Notes: generated by a model not told the origin, from the letters alone. Counted from the first letter of the stretch, positions 34,971 to 43,332 are shown. The stretch is DNA of 64,000 nucleotides from CBDCFV01 sp963664625 (GCA_963664625.1 OY761541.1:2666001-2730000); one strand, 5' to 3'. Program-made: numbers and translations.

Positions 34971-35918
34971 ATGTCCACCACGTCTACCGCGATCTCCCGG
35001 GACCTGATTTACCAGGTCGGCTATGAGACCAACAAGCGGGCCGCTATAGTGGTGCCCCAGGATGGCCTGACCGCTTTCGGCGAGGCCTTCGAGCGGGAAA
35101 GCAAGCCTCTCGCCCACTTCATCCTGGGCCAGATACTGGAAAACGCCAAGCTGGCGGTTGTCGATTCCCGCCCGATGTGCGGCGACACTGGTTTGCCCCG
35201 CTACTACGTGAAAATGGGCAACGAGGCCCGTATCGACGGCGGTGTCGTTGCCTTGGAGCGGGCCCTGCGCCAAGCGGTGGCGGACGTTACCCAGGACATC
35301 CAGTTGCGCTCCAACAGGGTCCACCCCTTGACCCGGCGCAACCCGGGCAACAACACCGGGGTATTCGCCCCCAACATCGACTACTCTTTCGAGCCGGACG
35401 GCGATTGGATCGACATAATCGCCGTACACAAGGGAGGGCTGTTCGGCACCGATTACCGGATGCTGTTTCCCGCCGACGGCATCGACGGCATCAAGCGGTT
35501 CCTTCTTGATAACATGGCCGAGTTCGCCCGCCGCGGGTTGTCCTGTCCCCCGGTAGTCGTAGGCGTCGGGCTGGGCGGCACCAAGGACCAAGCCGTGAGT
35601 CTGTCCAAGGAAGCCGCTTGCCTGCGTCTCATCGGCGACCGCCACCCTGAGCCGGAAGTGGCCGAGTTGGAAGAGGAGTTGCGCCTGTTGGCCAACCAGA
35701 CAGGCTTCGGCGTCATGGGCGTGGGCGGCGATACGACGGCCCTCGACGTTCATGTGGAAATCGCCTATACCCACACCGGCGGGTTGCCCATTGCCATATC
35801 TCAATTCTGCACCGCCTATCGCCGCTCCGTGGCGAGAGTTTTCCCCAGCGGTGAAGTGGAGTTCAGAGAAGACCCTCAATGGTTCACTCCGTATTACAGG
35901 CGCGAAGGCATCGAGTAG
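34971..35918 (+). CDS. Class I fumarate hydratase (or tartrate dehydratase), alpha subunit
   Basis: Protein of 315 residues matching the N-terminal domain of iron-sulfur class I hydratases. Conserved cysteine segments include SRPMCGDTGLPRYYVKMG and the one after RRGLSCPPVVVGVGLGGTKDQA, which are expected to hold the 4Fe-4S cluster with a third cysteine near the C-terminus (QFCTAYRR). HPLTRRNPGNNTGVFAP is a substrate-site segment. Next to sdhCDB, reversible hydration of fumarate to malate is the likely reaction. The beta subunit follows after 37 bases. Confidence 0.9.
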   Translation: MSTTSTAISRDLIYQVGYETNKRAAIVVPQDGLTAFGEAFERESKPLAHFILGQILENAKLAVVDSRPMCGDTGLPRYYVKMGNEARIDGGVVALERALRQAVADVTQDIQLRSNRVHPLTRRNPGNNTGVFAPNIDYSFEPDGDWIDIIAVHKGGLFGTDYRMLFPADGIDGIKRFLLDNMAEFARRGLSCPPVVVGVGLGGTKDQAVSLSKEAACLRLIGDRHPEPEVAELEEELRLLANQTGFGVMGVGGDTTALDVHVEIAYTHTGGLPIAISQFCTAYRRSVARVFPSGEVEFREDPQWFTPYYRREGIE

Positions 35919-35955
35919 CCGACGGGGACCTATCACGGATTCGGGAGGACGAATA

Positions 35956-36630
35956 GTGTCTCAAGCCCAGAACCGGGAGTGGTATCTTACCTGCCCTTTG
36001 CAGCAGGATGACATCGAAAAATTGACGGCGGGCGACATTGTCTATCTCAACGGTCCCGTTTACACCGCCCGTGACGGCGTCTACAAGCACATGCTGGTGG
36101 ATGGCAATTCCCCGCCGATAGACCTGCAGGGCTTGACCAACGTCAGCTTGCAGTCGTCCCCTGCTGGCGTGGAGGTGTCTCCCGGAAAGTTTGAGGTGGC
36201 CTCCCTGCAAGCCACCGCCGGGTTCCGTTACGCCCAGTATATGCCCCAGTTGCTGGAACAGTTCGGGGTCAAGGCGGTTGTGGGCAAGGCGGGTATGTCC
36301 GAGGAGGTCTACCAGGAAGTTTTCCGGAAGCACGGAGCCATCTGCCTTACCACGTTGGGCTACGGCCTGGGCGCAATTTACGGCCGGGCCATCAAGGAAG
36401 TGCTTGGGGTCTACTGGGTCGAGGAACTCGGCATCTCCGAGGCCCTCTGGACCTTTGAAGTAGACAAGCTGGGGCCTTTGCTGGTGGAGGGCGACGTTCA
36501 AGGCAACAGCTTCTTTACCAGGGTCAACGAGGAAATAAACCAGCGGTTGGGGCCATTGTACGAGGGGTTGAAGCCCCCGGTGTTCGGGCGCATGGGCGAA
36601 GAACAACGCCCCGAGATTGAGTTGTTTTAG
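35956..36630 (+). CDS. Class I fumarate hydratase, beta subunit
   Basis: Protein of 224 residues, the swivelling C-terminal domain of the class I hydratase: LTAGDIVYLNGPVYTARDGVYKHML at the start, VVGKAGMSEEVYQEVFRKHGAICL in the middle and the VYWVEELGISEALWTFEVDKLGPLLV segment at the end. The start is GTG 35956 with GGGAGGA upstream. The longer open frame that reaches back into the alpha gene is a shadow. It pairs with the alpha subunit. Confidence 0.9.
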   Translation: MSQAQNREWYLTCPLQQDDIEKLTAGDIVYLNGPVYTARDGVYKHMLVDGNSPPIDLQGLTNVSLQSSPAGVEVSPGKFEVASLQATAGFRYAQYMPQLLEQFGVKAVVGKAGMSEEVYQEVFRKHGAICLTTLGYGLGAIYGRAIKEVLGVYWVEELGISEALWTFEVDKLGPLLVEGDVQGNSFFTRVNEEINQRLGPLYEGLKPPVFGRMGEEQRPEIELF

Positions 36631-36639
36631 AGGACCCAG

Positions 36640-37044
36640 TTGGCCTTTTCCTTCCGAAATCTACCTCTCCACGGCAGTTCTCTCCAGGACCGGTACTCCG
36701 GGACCCGGTCCGGCTGGTGGGCATGGTTCCTGCAACGGCTGACCGGCGTGGCGCTGGTGGGCTACCTGTTCCTGCACATCGCCGTCATATCCACCGCGCG
36801 GGCTGGCTCCGAAGTCTTCGACGCCGTTCTGATATTCCTGCAAAAGCCTTTCTTCGTGGTATTGGACCTGTTCCTGATAGCGGCCGTCCTTTACCACGGC
36901 TTGAACGGCGTCCGGGTATTGCTCTTCGACGCTGGTATCGGCATCAAGCATCAAGCGTTGATGTTCTGGATTTGCATGTTCCTCACCGCCGCTATCACCT
37001 GCACGGCCGGGTACTTCAGCCTGCCGCTGATTTTGCGGGGCTAG
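36640..37044 (+). CDS. sdhC: Succinate dehydrogenase cytochrome b subunit SdhC
   Basis: Membrane protein of 134 residues with three helices (about 27-50, 62-90, 105-130). The heme-ligand-type histidine is in GYLFLHIAVIS, and the LYHGLNGVRVLLFD motif follows the second helix. The start is TTG 36640 with GAGGA upstream; no ATG is available. It is the first membrane anchor in a fumarase-sdhCDB operon, 9 bases after the fumarase beta gene. Confidence 0.85.
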   Translation: MAFSFRNLPLHGSSLQDRYSGTRSGWWAWFLQRLTGVALVGYLFLHIAVISTARAGSEVFDAVLIFLQKPFFVVLDLFLIAAVLYHGLNGVRVLLFDAGIGIKHQALMFWICMFLTAAITCTAGYFSLPLILRG

Positions 37045-37072
37045 GGTTGGACTTAGGACAGTACGAAAGGGC

Positions 37073-37468
37073 ATGGCCGCTCCATTGACCAACAACGAGG
37101 AACGTGTGGTAATCGGGTTCTGGCCCTGGTTCTACCAGCGCGTCAGCGGGGTGCTCCTGATATTCCTGGTTGGCGTACACATCTGGATGACCCACTTCTC
37201 CGGGTTGGGCGACGTGATAAAAGGGGAACAGGAGGAGTTGGTGCTGTTCGAGATAGTGAAGCAGCGCCTTACCCAGGGACTGTTCATCTTCGTCGATTTT
37301 TCGCTGCTGGCCTTGGTCCTGTACCACGGGTTGAACGGGATGAGGAACATCCTCCTGGAGTGGGGGCCAGCGGCCAGAAGGGCGAAAGGCATGACCATAG
37401 GGCTGTGGGTGCTTGGAGTAGCAACCTTCGCCTACGGCTCCTGGGCCCTCCTCGCCTTCATACTGTAA
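37073..37468 (+). CDS. sdhD: Succinate dehydrogenase membrane anchor subunit SdhD
   Basis: Protein of 131 residues with three membrane helices (about 15-35, 70-92, 108-130). It parallels SdhC: VGVHIWMTHF supplies a histidine in helix 1 and LYHGLNGMRNILLEW follows helix 2. Together the two would bind heme b and quinone. It lies 28 bases after sdhC and 28 before sdhB. Confidence 0.85.
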   Translation: MAAPLTNNEERVVIGFWPWFYQRVSGVLLIFLVGVHIWMTHFSGLGDVIKGEQEELVLFEIVKQRLTQGLFIFVDFSLLALVLYHGLNGMRNILLEWGPAARRAKGMTIGLWVLGVATFAYGSWALLAFIL

Positions 37469-37496
37469 ATCCATCCGTCATGGCACAGGCTACCGC

Positions 37497-38240
37497 ATGG
37501 AAAACGTAACTCTGTCGATAAGACGCAAGCCGCCCGAAGAGGGGTCGGAAGGCTACTGGCAGGAATTCGAGGTGCCGATATTCGCCGACACCATGAGCGT
37601 CCTGGACGCCTTGGTATGGGTGCAGCGCAACGCTGATCCGTCGTTGGCCTTTCGGCGGGCATGCCGGGTGCAGATGTGCGGCACTTGCGGCGTGGTGATA
37701 AACGGCAGGGAAGGGTTGGCTTGCGGCACCTTGGTCCGCTCGCTGGTGGGCGATGACGGCGGAGTGGTACGGGTCCAACCGCTGCGGCACCTGCCCGTGG
37801 TGAGGGACCTGGTTATCGATCCTGGAATGTTCTTTGACCAGTTGCGGAGCATCGACCCGAACTTCATCCCGGAAGAGGGCGTCGAAGGGCCTGTGGTTCT
37901 ATCACCGGACTCCAAGGAAAGACGCACCATAAGCCCCCACCGGGAGTGCATCTACTGCGGGCTGTGCTACTCCGCCTGCTCCGTGGTCGGCTTGGACTCC
38001 GGGTTTCTGGGTCCGGCGGCGTTGAACCGGGCGTTCGCCCTGGTTTCCGACAGCCGTGACGGTTCGGGCAAGCAGCGGCTTCAGGCGGTTGCCAGCGAGG
38101 AGGGACTGTGGCGCTGCCACACCATCTTCGAGTGCACCGCGGTCTGCCCCAAAGGTATCCCCATAACCCGTGCTATCCAGGGCCTCAAGCGGAACGTGAT
38201 AGTAGACAAGTTCAAGGGGCTGTTCCGCCTGGGCCGGTAA
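37497..38240 (+). CDS. sdhB: Succinate dehydrogenase iron-sulfur subunit SdhB
   Basis: Protein of 247 residues. The plant-type ferredoxin domain holds the 2Fe-2S cluster with C56, C61, C64 and C76 (CRVQMCGTCG, then LAC). The C-terminal domain has HRECIYCGLCYSACSV for the 4Fe-4S cluster and CHTIFECTAVCPKGIP for the 3Fe-4S cluster. It passes electrons from the SdhA flavin to quinone. The gene order is fumarase alpha-beta-sdhC-sdhD-sdhB; the flavoprotein gene is separate, at 31257-32966. Confidence 0.92.
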   Translation: MENVTLSIRRKPPEEGSEGYWQEFEVPIFADTMSVLDALVWVQRNADPSLAFRRACRVQMCGTCGVVINGREGLACGTLVRSLVGDDGGVVRVQPLRHLPVVRDLVIDPGMFFDQLRSIDPNFIPEEGVEGPVVLSPDSKERRTISPHRECIYCGLCYSACSVVGLDSGFLGPAALNRAFALVSDSRDGSGKQRLQAVASEEGLWRCHTIFECTAVCPKGIPITRAIQGLKRNVIVDKFKGLFRLGR

Positions 38241-38312
38241 TCTTCCACCAGACCGACACCGGTCAAGAATCTTGTTAGACACCCGCCTCAAAATTTGCCG
38301 CCGTACTCAACT

Positions 38313-38339
38313 CGTCATTCCCGCGAAGGCGGGAATCCA
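38313..38339. repeat. REP-like palindrome
   Basis: A perfect copy of the palindrome in the convergent gap between sdhB and the GrdB-like gene. It could also act as a weak transcription stop. Confidence 0.87.
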
Positions 38340-38397
38340 TGCGCCTTGGTTAGTTACGTCTGGAACTCGGCAGGGCCGGTTGCTTTCGATACAATCA

Positions 38398-39687
38398 CTA
38401 CGACGTTACTACACCCGCCGTTGTCAGAGCCTCCAAAGCCCGCATCACTATTTCCCGGCGCAGCTTGCGTTCTTCATCAGCGACAAGGTCAGCGTTCCCC
38501 AAGAGGTTCACGATCCCTTCGCCCAGGACGATGCGGGTTGACCCCACCGATTTGGCGACCGATGGTATGGCGGTCACATGGGCCACGGGCATACCGGCCT
38601 TTTCCAGTTCGTTCACAATCGCAGCACCGCTGCGGGTGCTGGTCCCTCAAGTGGAGGTCAGTATCACCGCGTCCACGCCGGCATTCAACAACCGCTGCGC
38701 CATCTCCCTTCCCATCCGGCGGCTGTTGTTGATGGGGTTCAGGTTGCCGGTGGTCGACAGGAATTCCGGGTGTAGGCCGCCAATCACGCCGTCGCGCTCC
38801 AAGCCCCGCAGCACGTCAACCGGCAACAACCGGTGTGGGTCTGTCCTGACTGGTCGGTTGTCGTACCCGCCGTGGCTGACGTCGTATTCTTCGGCGTTCA
38901 ACGCCTCTTTGTCGGCAATGTTGTATGCCCCCCATACCTTGGCAAATGCAAGAGGGATGGCGTCGGGGTTTCCTTTGGGCACGAGACCGCCGTCGGTGAC
39001 CAGCGCGACAGTCGCTTTCGACAGGTCGGCGACGGGTAAGGGAGGCGCAGCCGGCTCAGCAATCTCGATGGGCACTTCCGGTTCGTAGGGCTGGCCTCGA
39101 AGCTTGGCCAGCAGCATGTCGGTCAAACGCTCCGCCGCTGTCTTGTCAACGAACTGGGAGCGCAACAACCCCTTGGGGAAGTAGCCCATCTCCGCCGGAC
39201 TGCTGGGGTCCTCACCGTTGGCCAACTTCGTTCCCAGCAACGCCATCCTGGCGAGAACATCTCTCATCTGACCAACGTCGTCCCCGGAGTCAACGATATA
39301 GACTTGCTCGCGGTACAGGTCCACGCCGGGGTTCTCTCTAGACATCGCGGTTACCGACGGGACGCCCAGTTGTTGATGGACCGCGGCGCATACGGCGCCC
39401 GCCGCAATGCCGTAGCGGCCCGCTTGGAAACAGGGGCCCGCCACCAGCAGGTCGGCGTGTGCGTCCGTAACTTGCGCTAACACCGTTGCGGTGACTTGAC
39501 CCAAATGCTCCGCAGCGTAGTTGTCGCCGCAAATCACTGTCGCCACCACCTCCGCGGTATCAGGCAACAATTGGGTCAAGAGACGGCCCGGCCCTACGGC
39601 CCCAGCACGAACTTCCTGGGGTATGTTGGCGTGTTCCTCGCCCCCCAAGCCGCCGAAGAATTGGTTGATGTAATGGACTACGCGCAT
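38398..39687 (-). CDS. grdB: Glycine/sarcosine/betaine reductase component B, GrdB-like selenoprotein (TGA = Sec at codon 347)
   Basis: Read through the TGA at 38649-38647, this is a 429-residue GrdB-family protein. It runs MRVVHYINQFFGGLGGEEHAN at the N-terminus, the GPCFQAGRYG and LTDGGLVPKGNPD segments in the middle, and a final KALRR-like LEALTTAG helix. The family's selenocysteine motif reads TSTUGTCTRCGA; here it is TSTUGTSTRSGA, with TGA exactly at U. Homology continues without a gap after the TGA, and a SECIS-like hairpin follows. ATG 39687 has AGGAGAG upstream. In characterised enzymes, component B binds substrate through a pyruvoyl group and passes the carboxymethyl group to component A selenium. 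GrdA and GrdC/D genes are absent from the window. Confidence 0.85.
38623..38649 (-). promoter_or_regulatory. Putative bacterial SECIS element with selenocysteine TGA
   Basis: Immediately after the TGA codon comes GGGACC, then the 6-bp stem AGCACC/GGTGCT with loop CGCAGC. The loop begins 13 bases after the codon, and its second base is G. That fits the bacterial SECIS pattern: a short stem-loop just 3' of UGA with a G in the first two loop positions. The hairpin overlaps coding sequence, as usual for bacterial selenoprotein genes. Confidence 0.65.
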
Positions 39688-39715
39688 GGTCTCTCCTATG
39701 GCTGTGTCCCGGATT

Positions 39716-41017
39716 CTAAACCAGCATGGAACGGAGGCGCGACGCCCCCTGGTTGTTGGCCACCCCGCACACATTGACGGCGACCAATTCCCGCAGTTGG
39801 GCCAATTTGGACACTACCTCCGGGTTACCGGCAACTACCCGCTCCACCTGGTTGGCCGGCCAGGAAACATCCACGCCCTCGCTGTGGTTCACCACGGCGT
39901 CCACGCCGGGAATGTTCATCAGCGTGGCAGACTCCCATCGCCGGTCAAGGGCGGTGTCGCTGACCAGCGCGACGGTCTTGATTCCCAGTTCCTCGCATAC
40001 CCGCGCCGTCTCGAACATGTCGGTATGGGGCGCCCCGCCCACGTACTTGGTCAGAACCACGCCGTCGGCCTTCAGGTCCCACTTGGCGATGTTCGCGGCC
40101 ATCATGCTGTTGCGGTCGATTTCGTCGCGCCGGTCCGACGAAACGGTGGCGACAGCGCCGGCTAAGACTATTTCGCCCGCGTCGTGTAGCCGGTACAGGT
40201 CCAGGATGATGGGGTGGTTCTGGTGGAAGTAGGTCTCCAGACCACGAGCGCCCCAGGAGTAAGAAATAACCACCGCTCCGTCCAGCCACTCGTTGGGATG
40301 CAGAAGCACGGGCATCATGCCCACCGTGTTGCCGCCGTACAGAATATGCTCGTCGGTCTCGGTGCCGTGCTGATGGCCGTGCACCTGACCAATGTAGGAT
40401 ACCCTCGGGGCGGTTGCTCTCTGTTCCAGGGCGGACGAGTCCAGGTCAAATACCTCGGTGTACGACGGAGTCTTGCCTGCCGCCGCCCGTGCCAGGTAGA
40501 CGGCGGCTTTCACCGAAGCCAACCGCAGGGAGTTGAGAACGGCGTGGCGTGTGACCTCCGGGAAGGCATGGGGGACGACAACCAAGTGGGCCAGTCCGCC
40601 ATAGGCCGACGCCTCGGCGGCGGGGCCGCTCATTTCTAATACCTTCGATACACCGCCCCTTCTGGATGCATAACCCAACTCGCCGCCAGGTTGCCCGCCG
40701 TCTACCACGGTGACGGCCGCACCTCGGAGGACGTGGGTGGTCCCCCGGCCCGCCGGCGCCAACGGCCCCAGTATGCCGGGAAAGTCCGGGCCGTCGCCGG
40801 GGGCTTTGGCCCGAGGCTCCAGCACGTCAAAAACGTAGCCAACCCGGCATCTGTCCCCAGGGTAGACTATCTCCAGGTCGACGCTTTCCAGCCGGTGGTC
40901 CTCCAGCAAATGGTCCCGTAGCTCGTTGATGTTCACGGTGAGGACTTCGCCTTCTAGGTTGGTCTTGTCACTGGAAAGAATCCTGTTGACAGGGTGAAAT
41001 GCCAGGGACAAAGCCAC
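39716..41017 (-). CDS. grdE: Glycine/sarcosine/betaine reductase component B, GrdE-like proprotein
   Basis: Protein of 433 residues of the GrdE family: VDLEIVYPGDRCRVGYVFDVLEPRAK near the N-terminus, GTTHVLRGAAV, and a C-terminal half with DGVVLTKYVGGAPHTDM. GrdE is normally cut at an Asn-Cys bond to give a pyruvoyl group. At the aligned place this protein has VVISYSWGARG, with Ser254 where Cys is expected. It also has a histidine-rich HGHQHGTETDEH segment. The start is GTG 41017 with AAGGAGG nine bases upstream; TTG 41026 is too close to that site. It precedes grdB by 28 bases. Confidence 0.8.
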   Translation of the reverse strand: MALSLAFHPVNRILSSDKTNLEGEVLTVNINELRDHLLEDHRLESVDLEIVYPGDRCRVGYVFDVLEPRAKAPGDGPDFPGILGPLAPAGRGTTHVLRGAAVTVVDGGQPGGELGYASRRGGVSKVLEMSGPAAEASAYGGLAHLVVVPHAFPEVTRHAVLNSLRLASVKAAVYLARAAAGKTPSYTEVFDLDSSALEQRATAPRVSYIGQVHGHQHGTETDEHILYGGNTVGMMPVLLHPNEWLDGAVVISYSWGARGLETYFHQNHPIILDLYRLHDAGEIVLAGAVATVSSDRRDEIDRNSMMAANIAKWDLKADGVVLTKYVGGAPHTDMFETARVCEELGIKTVALVSDTALDRRWESATLMNIPGVDAVVNHSEGVDVSWPANQVERVVAGNPEVVSKLAQLRELVAVNVCGVANNQGASRLRSMLV

Positions 41018-41103
41018 TAAAAGCAACCTCCTTGGGGCTGTGCGAAGTCAGGCCTGATTGACGCCGGTACGTGCCTTAATAGCTTGGGTGCGCGGAACTC
41101 AGG

Positions 41104-41164
41104 AGAAAAAGTAATGGCGGCCGCCCTGCTGCCACAAGAAAGGCCTGAGGGGTGGGGCCGCCAT
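41104..41164 (-). terminator. Rho-independent terminator between cupin gene and grdE
   Basis: On the minus strand the arms ATGGCGGCC (41164-41156) and GGCCGCCAT (41122-41114) pair over a 33-base loop and are followed by TACTTTTTCT. It ends the cupin transcript, so grdE-grdB probably has its own promoter in 41018-41103. Confidence 0.65.
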
Positions 41165-41204
41165 GAGTTTCGAGGGTAAAGACAGTCTGGGTTTCCCGCC
41201 GGGG

Positions 41205-41777
41205 CTACCGGTCCATCACCCTGATGGTCCTTTCCTCTGGGTTGTACTGGTACCTGGTCACGCGGTCCAGCTTCTGCGATTCCAAGCGCACCACCAAGGC
41301 GCGGCCTCCGGTGATGTTTCGGGTGTTGTGAATCTCGCCGGGCAGGAAGAAAGAAACCGCGCCGTCGCCTTGTACGAACTGTCCCGTCTGTTGTATCTGG
41401 ACTTCGTCCACCCCTTCCCCGGGATAGAACCAGCGCCACTTGGTCTGTTCGATTTCTCCTTCGTAGACCCCGTAGACTACCCAAGCGGCGCCGTGGTCAT
41501 GGGGGAGGTTGTCTTGGTCCGGCTTCTGTACCGACGCCATCAGCCAGAATCCCGGCCCGGGATGGCCGGCTTCCTCTTCCAAGTGGAGGCTGACAGGACC
41601 ATAGCCGCCGTCTTCGGGCAGATCCAGTCTTTCCTCCAGCCAACCGGGTACCGCCAGCAAGTCTTTCAAGTGGCCGGCGACGCCCTTGGCTTGGGCCAAC
41701 GGGTCGTTTGTCGACTCGAAAATGTGCCTGACGTCGTCCAAGAAACCTTCCATGGTGTAAGCGGTGGTTTGTGTCAT
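41205..41777 (-). CDS. Cupin-type metal-dependent protein (cysteine dioxygenase-like, COG5553 type)
   Basis: Protein of 190 residues, with an N-terminal helical part and a C-terminal double-stranded beta-helix. Metal-ligand motif PHDHGAAWVVYGVYEGEIEQT fits the first cupin motif, and FLPGEIHNTRN supplies the later histidine. The layout is that of predicted double-stranded-beta-helix enzymes related to cysteine dioxygenase, which oxidise thiols using iron. The reaction is not known here. A terminator separates it from grdE, so cotranscription is unlikely. Confidence 0.75.
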   Translation of the reverse strand: MTQTTAYTMEGFLDDVRHIFESTNDPLAQAKGVAGHLKDLLAVPGWLEERLDLPEDGGYGPVSLHLEEEAGHPGPGFWLMASVQKPDQDNLPHDHGAAWVVYGVYEGEIEQTKWRWFYPGEGVDEVQIQQTGQFVQGDGAVSFFLPGEIHNTRNITGGRALVVRLESQKLDRVTRYQYNPEERTIRVMDR

Positions 41778-41886
41778 TTAGACCTCCTGAGTGACTGACA
41801 AATGCTAATGTGCATTCATTCTCATACTAGGTTGAGCCAGTGTCAATGACCGCCCATGTTTATAATGCTCTGTACCACGATGCCCA

Positions 41887-42228
41887 TCATATAAACAAGA
41901 CGTTGAGTTTGCCGAGCACTTCTTCCACGACCCTTGCAGGTGCCAAGCAAGCAAACCTCGCATTTCTGGCCCGCCAATCCAAACCCTTGATTTGGTCGGC
42001 CAGCACTACACTGAAGACCGGGCTATCCTGGGGTAGAGCAACCTCAAATGGATATCCTTTCATCGCCGAGGTGACGGGACACACTAACGCCATGCCGGTC
42101 TTGTCGTTGTAGGCTAGTGGACTCAAGACCAAGGCTGGCCGTCGCCCTGCTTGCTCGTGTCCGGCTTGGGGATCGAATGTCAGCCATACGATGTGCCCGC
42201 GGTCGGGGGCATAGGATCGTTCTACCAA
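41887..42228 (-). CDS. mazF: MazF/PemK-family endoribonuclease toxin
   Basis: Protein of 113 residues with a CcdB/MazF fold: RGHIVWLTFDPQAGHEQAGRRPALVLSPLAYN at the N-terminus holds the conserved Arg/Pro-Ala loop, and VCPVTSAMKGYPFEV carries the second catalytic segment. MazF toxins cut mRNA at short sequences. The start is TTG 42228, overlapping the antitoxin stop by 7 bases, which fits translational coupling in the mazE-mazF order. Confidence 0.88.
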   Translation of the reverse strand: MVERSYAPDRGHIVWLTFDPQAGHEQAGRRPALVLSPLAYNDKTGMALVCPVTSAMKGYPFEVALPQDSPVFSVVLADQIKGLDWRARNARFACLAPARVVEEVLGKLNVLFI

Positions 42229-42461
42229 ACCTCGTTGCCTTGAGCCGGGCCAGTAGTTAGCTCGTGATGCAGGTTATCGACAGTAATTCGGGACAGTATG
42301 TCATCCAGGTCGTAGCCTTCCTTGCTTAACGTCAATTGGTCTCCGTCTTGGGTGATCTCAATCGGTGATCCCACCCGTATGCCCCATTGTTCGGCTATCG
42401 GATTCGGAATCCGTACAGCCAGACTCGTTCCCCACTGGTCTACGTAGGTCCGTACTCCCAT
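42222..42461 (-). CDS. mazE: MazE/AbrB-family antitoxin
   Basis: Protein of 79 residues. The N-terminal swapped-hairpin AbrB domain (VDQWGTSLAVRIPNPIAEQWGIRVGSPIEIT) binds operator DNA, and the acidic C-terminal tail (YDLDDILSRITVDNLHHEL) wraps the toxin. ATG 42461 with GAGG 7 bases upstream is preferred over TTG 42467. It overlaps mazF. Confidence 0.88.
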   Translation of the reverse strand: MGVRTYVDQWGTSLAVRIPNPIAEQWGIRVGSPIEITQDGDQLTLSKEGYDLDDILSRITVDNLHHELTTGPAQGNEVW

Positions 42462-42516
42462 TCGCAAGCCTCATTTTAACAACCTACTGCTGATTCATGA
42501 TCATTTGCAAACCTAT

Positions 42517-42576
42517 TGGATGAACAGGATATACAGGATAAGGGTTTTCTTTTATGCTGTACATCCAGTTCATCAA
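42517..42576. repeat. Degenerate hairpin repeat
   Basis: Imperfect inverted arms, TTGGATGAACAGGATATACA and TGTACATCCAGTTCATCAA, surround a T-rich loop. The sequence style resembles the CAGGATT-containing hairpin elements at 45057 and 59509, but the family link is uncertain. It lies between divergent mazE and the hydrolase gene. Confidence 0.5.
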
Positions 42577-42603
42577 TGTTCGAGTCGATAAGGGAGAGAG
42601 CCA

Positions 42604-43332
42604 ATGCCGGAACGAGTATGGGAACCCTACCTTACCCCGCAAGACCGCGCCCACTTGGCGATGTCGCAGCACGAGTCCGTCGGTTTTGGGGAGAAGCCGG
42701 CGTTGCTGCTGGTCGACCTTTACCGGTGGGTATACGGCGACGAGCCTCAACCGTTATTGGAAGCCATAGAGGACTGGCCGGGCAGTTGCGGCTTGGCGGC
42801 GTGGGACGCCATTCCCCACATCCAGACGCTGCTGGAGGCGGCGCGGAAAGCGGGGATACCGGTGGTACACGTGACCGGTTTAGGCGATGCCGGTATCGAG
42901 TCTTGGAACGCTCAGAAGAGGGATGTGGAGGGCCGCGTCAAAGACGCCGCCCAAATCGACAGGGAGAAGCGACGTTTCGACATCATCGACGAAGTGGCAC
43001 CCATCGACGGCGAGGCGGTGCTGCTCAAGTCATCACCCAGCGCCTTCTGGGGCACACCATTGATGGGGCACCTGAACTACCTGGGGATAGACACCATCAT
43101 CACCTGCGGCGAAAGCACCAGCGGCTGCGTCAGGGCCAGCGTGGTGGACGGGTGCACCAACCGGTTCCGCATGATCGTGGTGGAGGAGTGCGTGTTCGAC
43201 CGGCATGAAGCGACCCACGCAATCAACCTGTTCGACATGGACCAGAAGTACGCCGACGTGTTGCCATTGGCCGACGTGCTGGAGTGGCTGGCGGAAGGCG
43301 CTTACGACAAAGCGACGGCCAGGTACGGTTAG
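42604..43332 (+). CDS. Isochorismatase-family cysteine hydrolase (N-carbamoylsarcosine amidase-like)
   Basis: Protein of 242 residues. The catalytic triad of the superfamily is visible: Asp in ALLLVDLYRW, Lys in AVLLKSSPSAFWGT, and Cys in ESTSGCVRASVVDG. A relatively long N-terminal extension and the SGCVRAS nucleophile motif suit N-carbamoylsarcosine amidase or related ureido hydrolases more than isochorismatase proper. If it does make sarcosine, the nearby grdEB module would be a striking neighbour, but the link is only positional. Confidence 0.82.
   Translation: MPERVWEPYLTPQDRAHLAMSQHESVGFGEKPALLLVDLYRWVYGDEPQPLLEAIEDWPGSCGLAAWDAIPHIQTLLEAARKAGIPVVHVTGLGDAGIESWNAQKRDVEGRVKDAAQIDREKRRFDIIDEVAPIDGEAVLLKSSPSAFWGTPLMGHLNYLGIDTIITCGESTSGCVRASVVDGCTNRFRMIVVEECVFDRHEATHAINLFDMDQKYADVLPLADVLEWLAEGAYDKATARYG

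Noticed and set aside
38398..38616. A separate 72-residue gene starting with GTG
   Set aside because: Its sequence is the continuation of GrdB after the selenocysteine codon, it has no ribosome site of its own, and homology crosses the TGA without a gap.
42604..43332. Direct pathway link between the N-carbamoylsarcosine amidase-like enzyme and the GrdE/GrdB module
   Set aside because: Sarcosine would be an attractive shared compound, but the genes are on opposite strands with MazEF and a terminator between them, and neither substrate is established.
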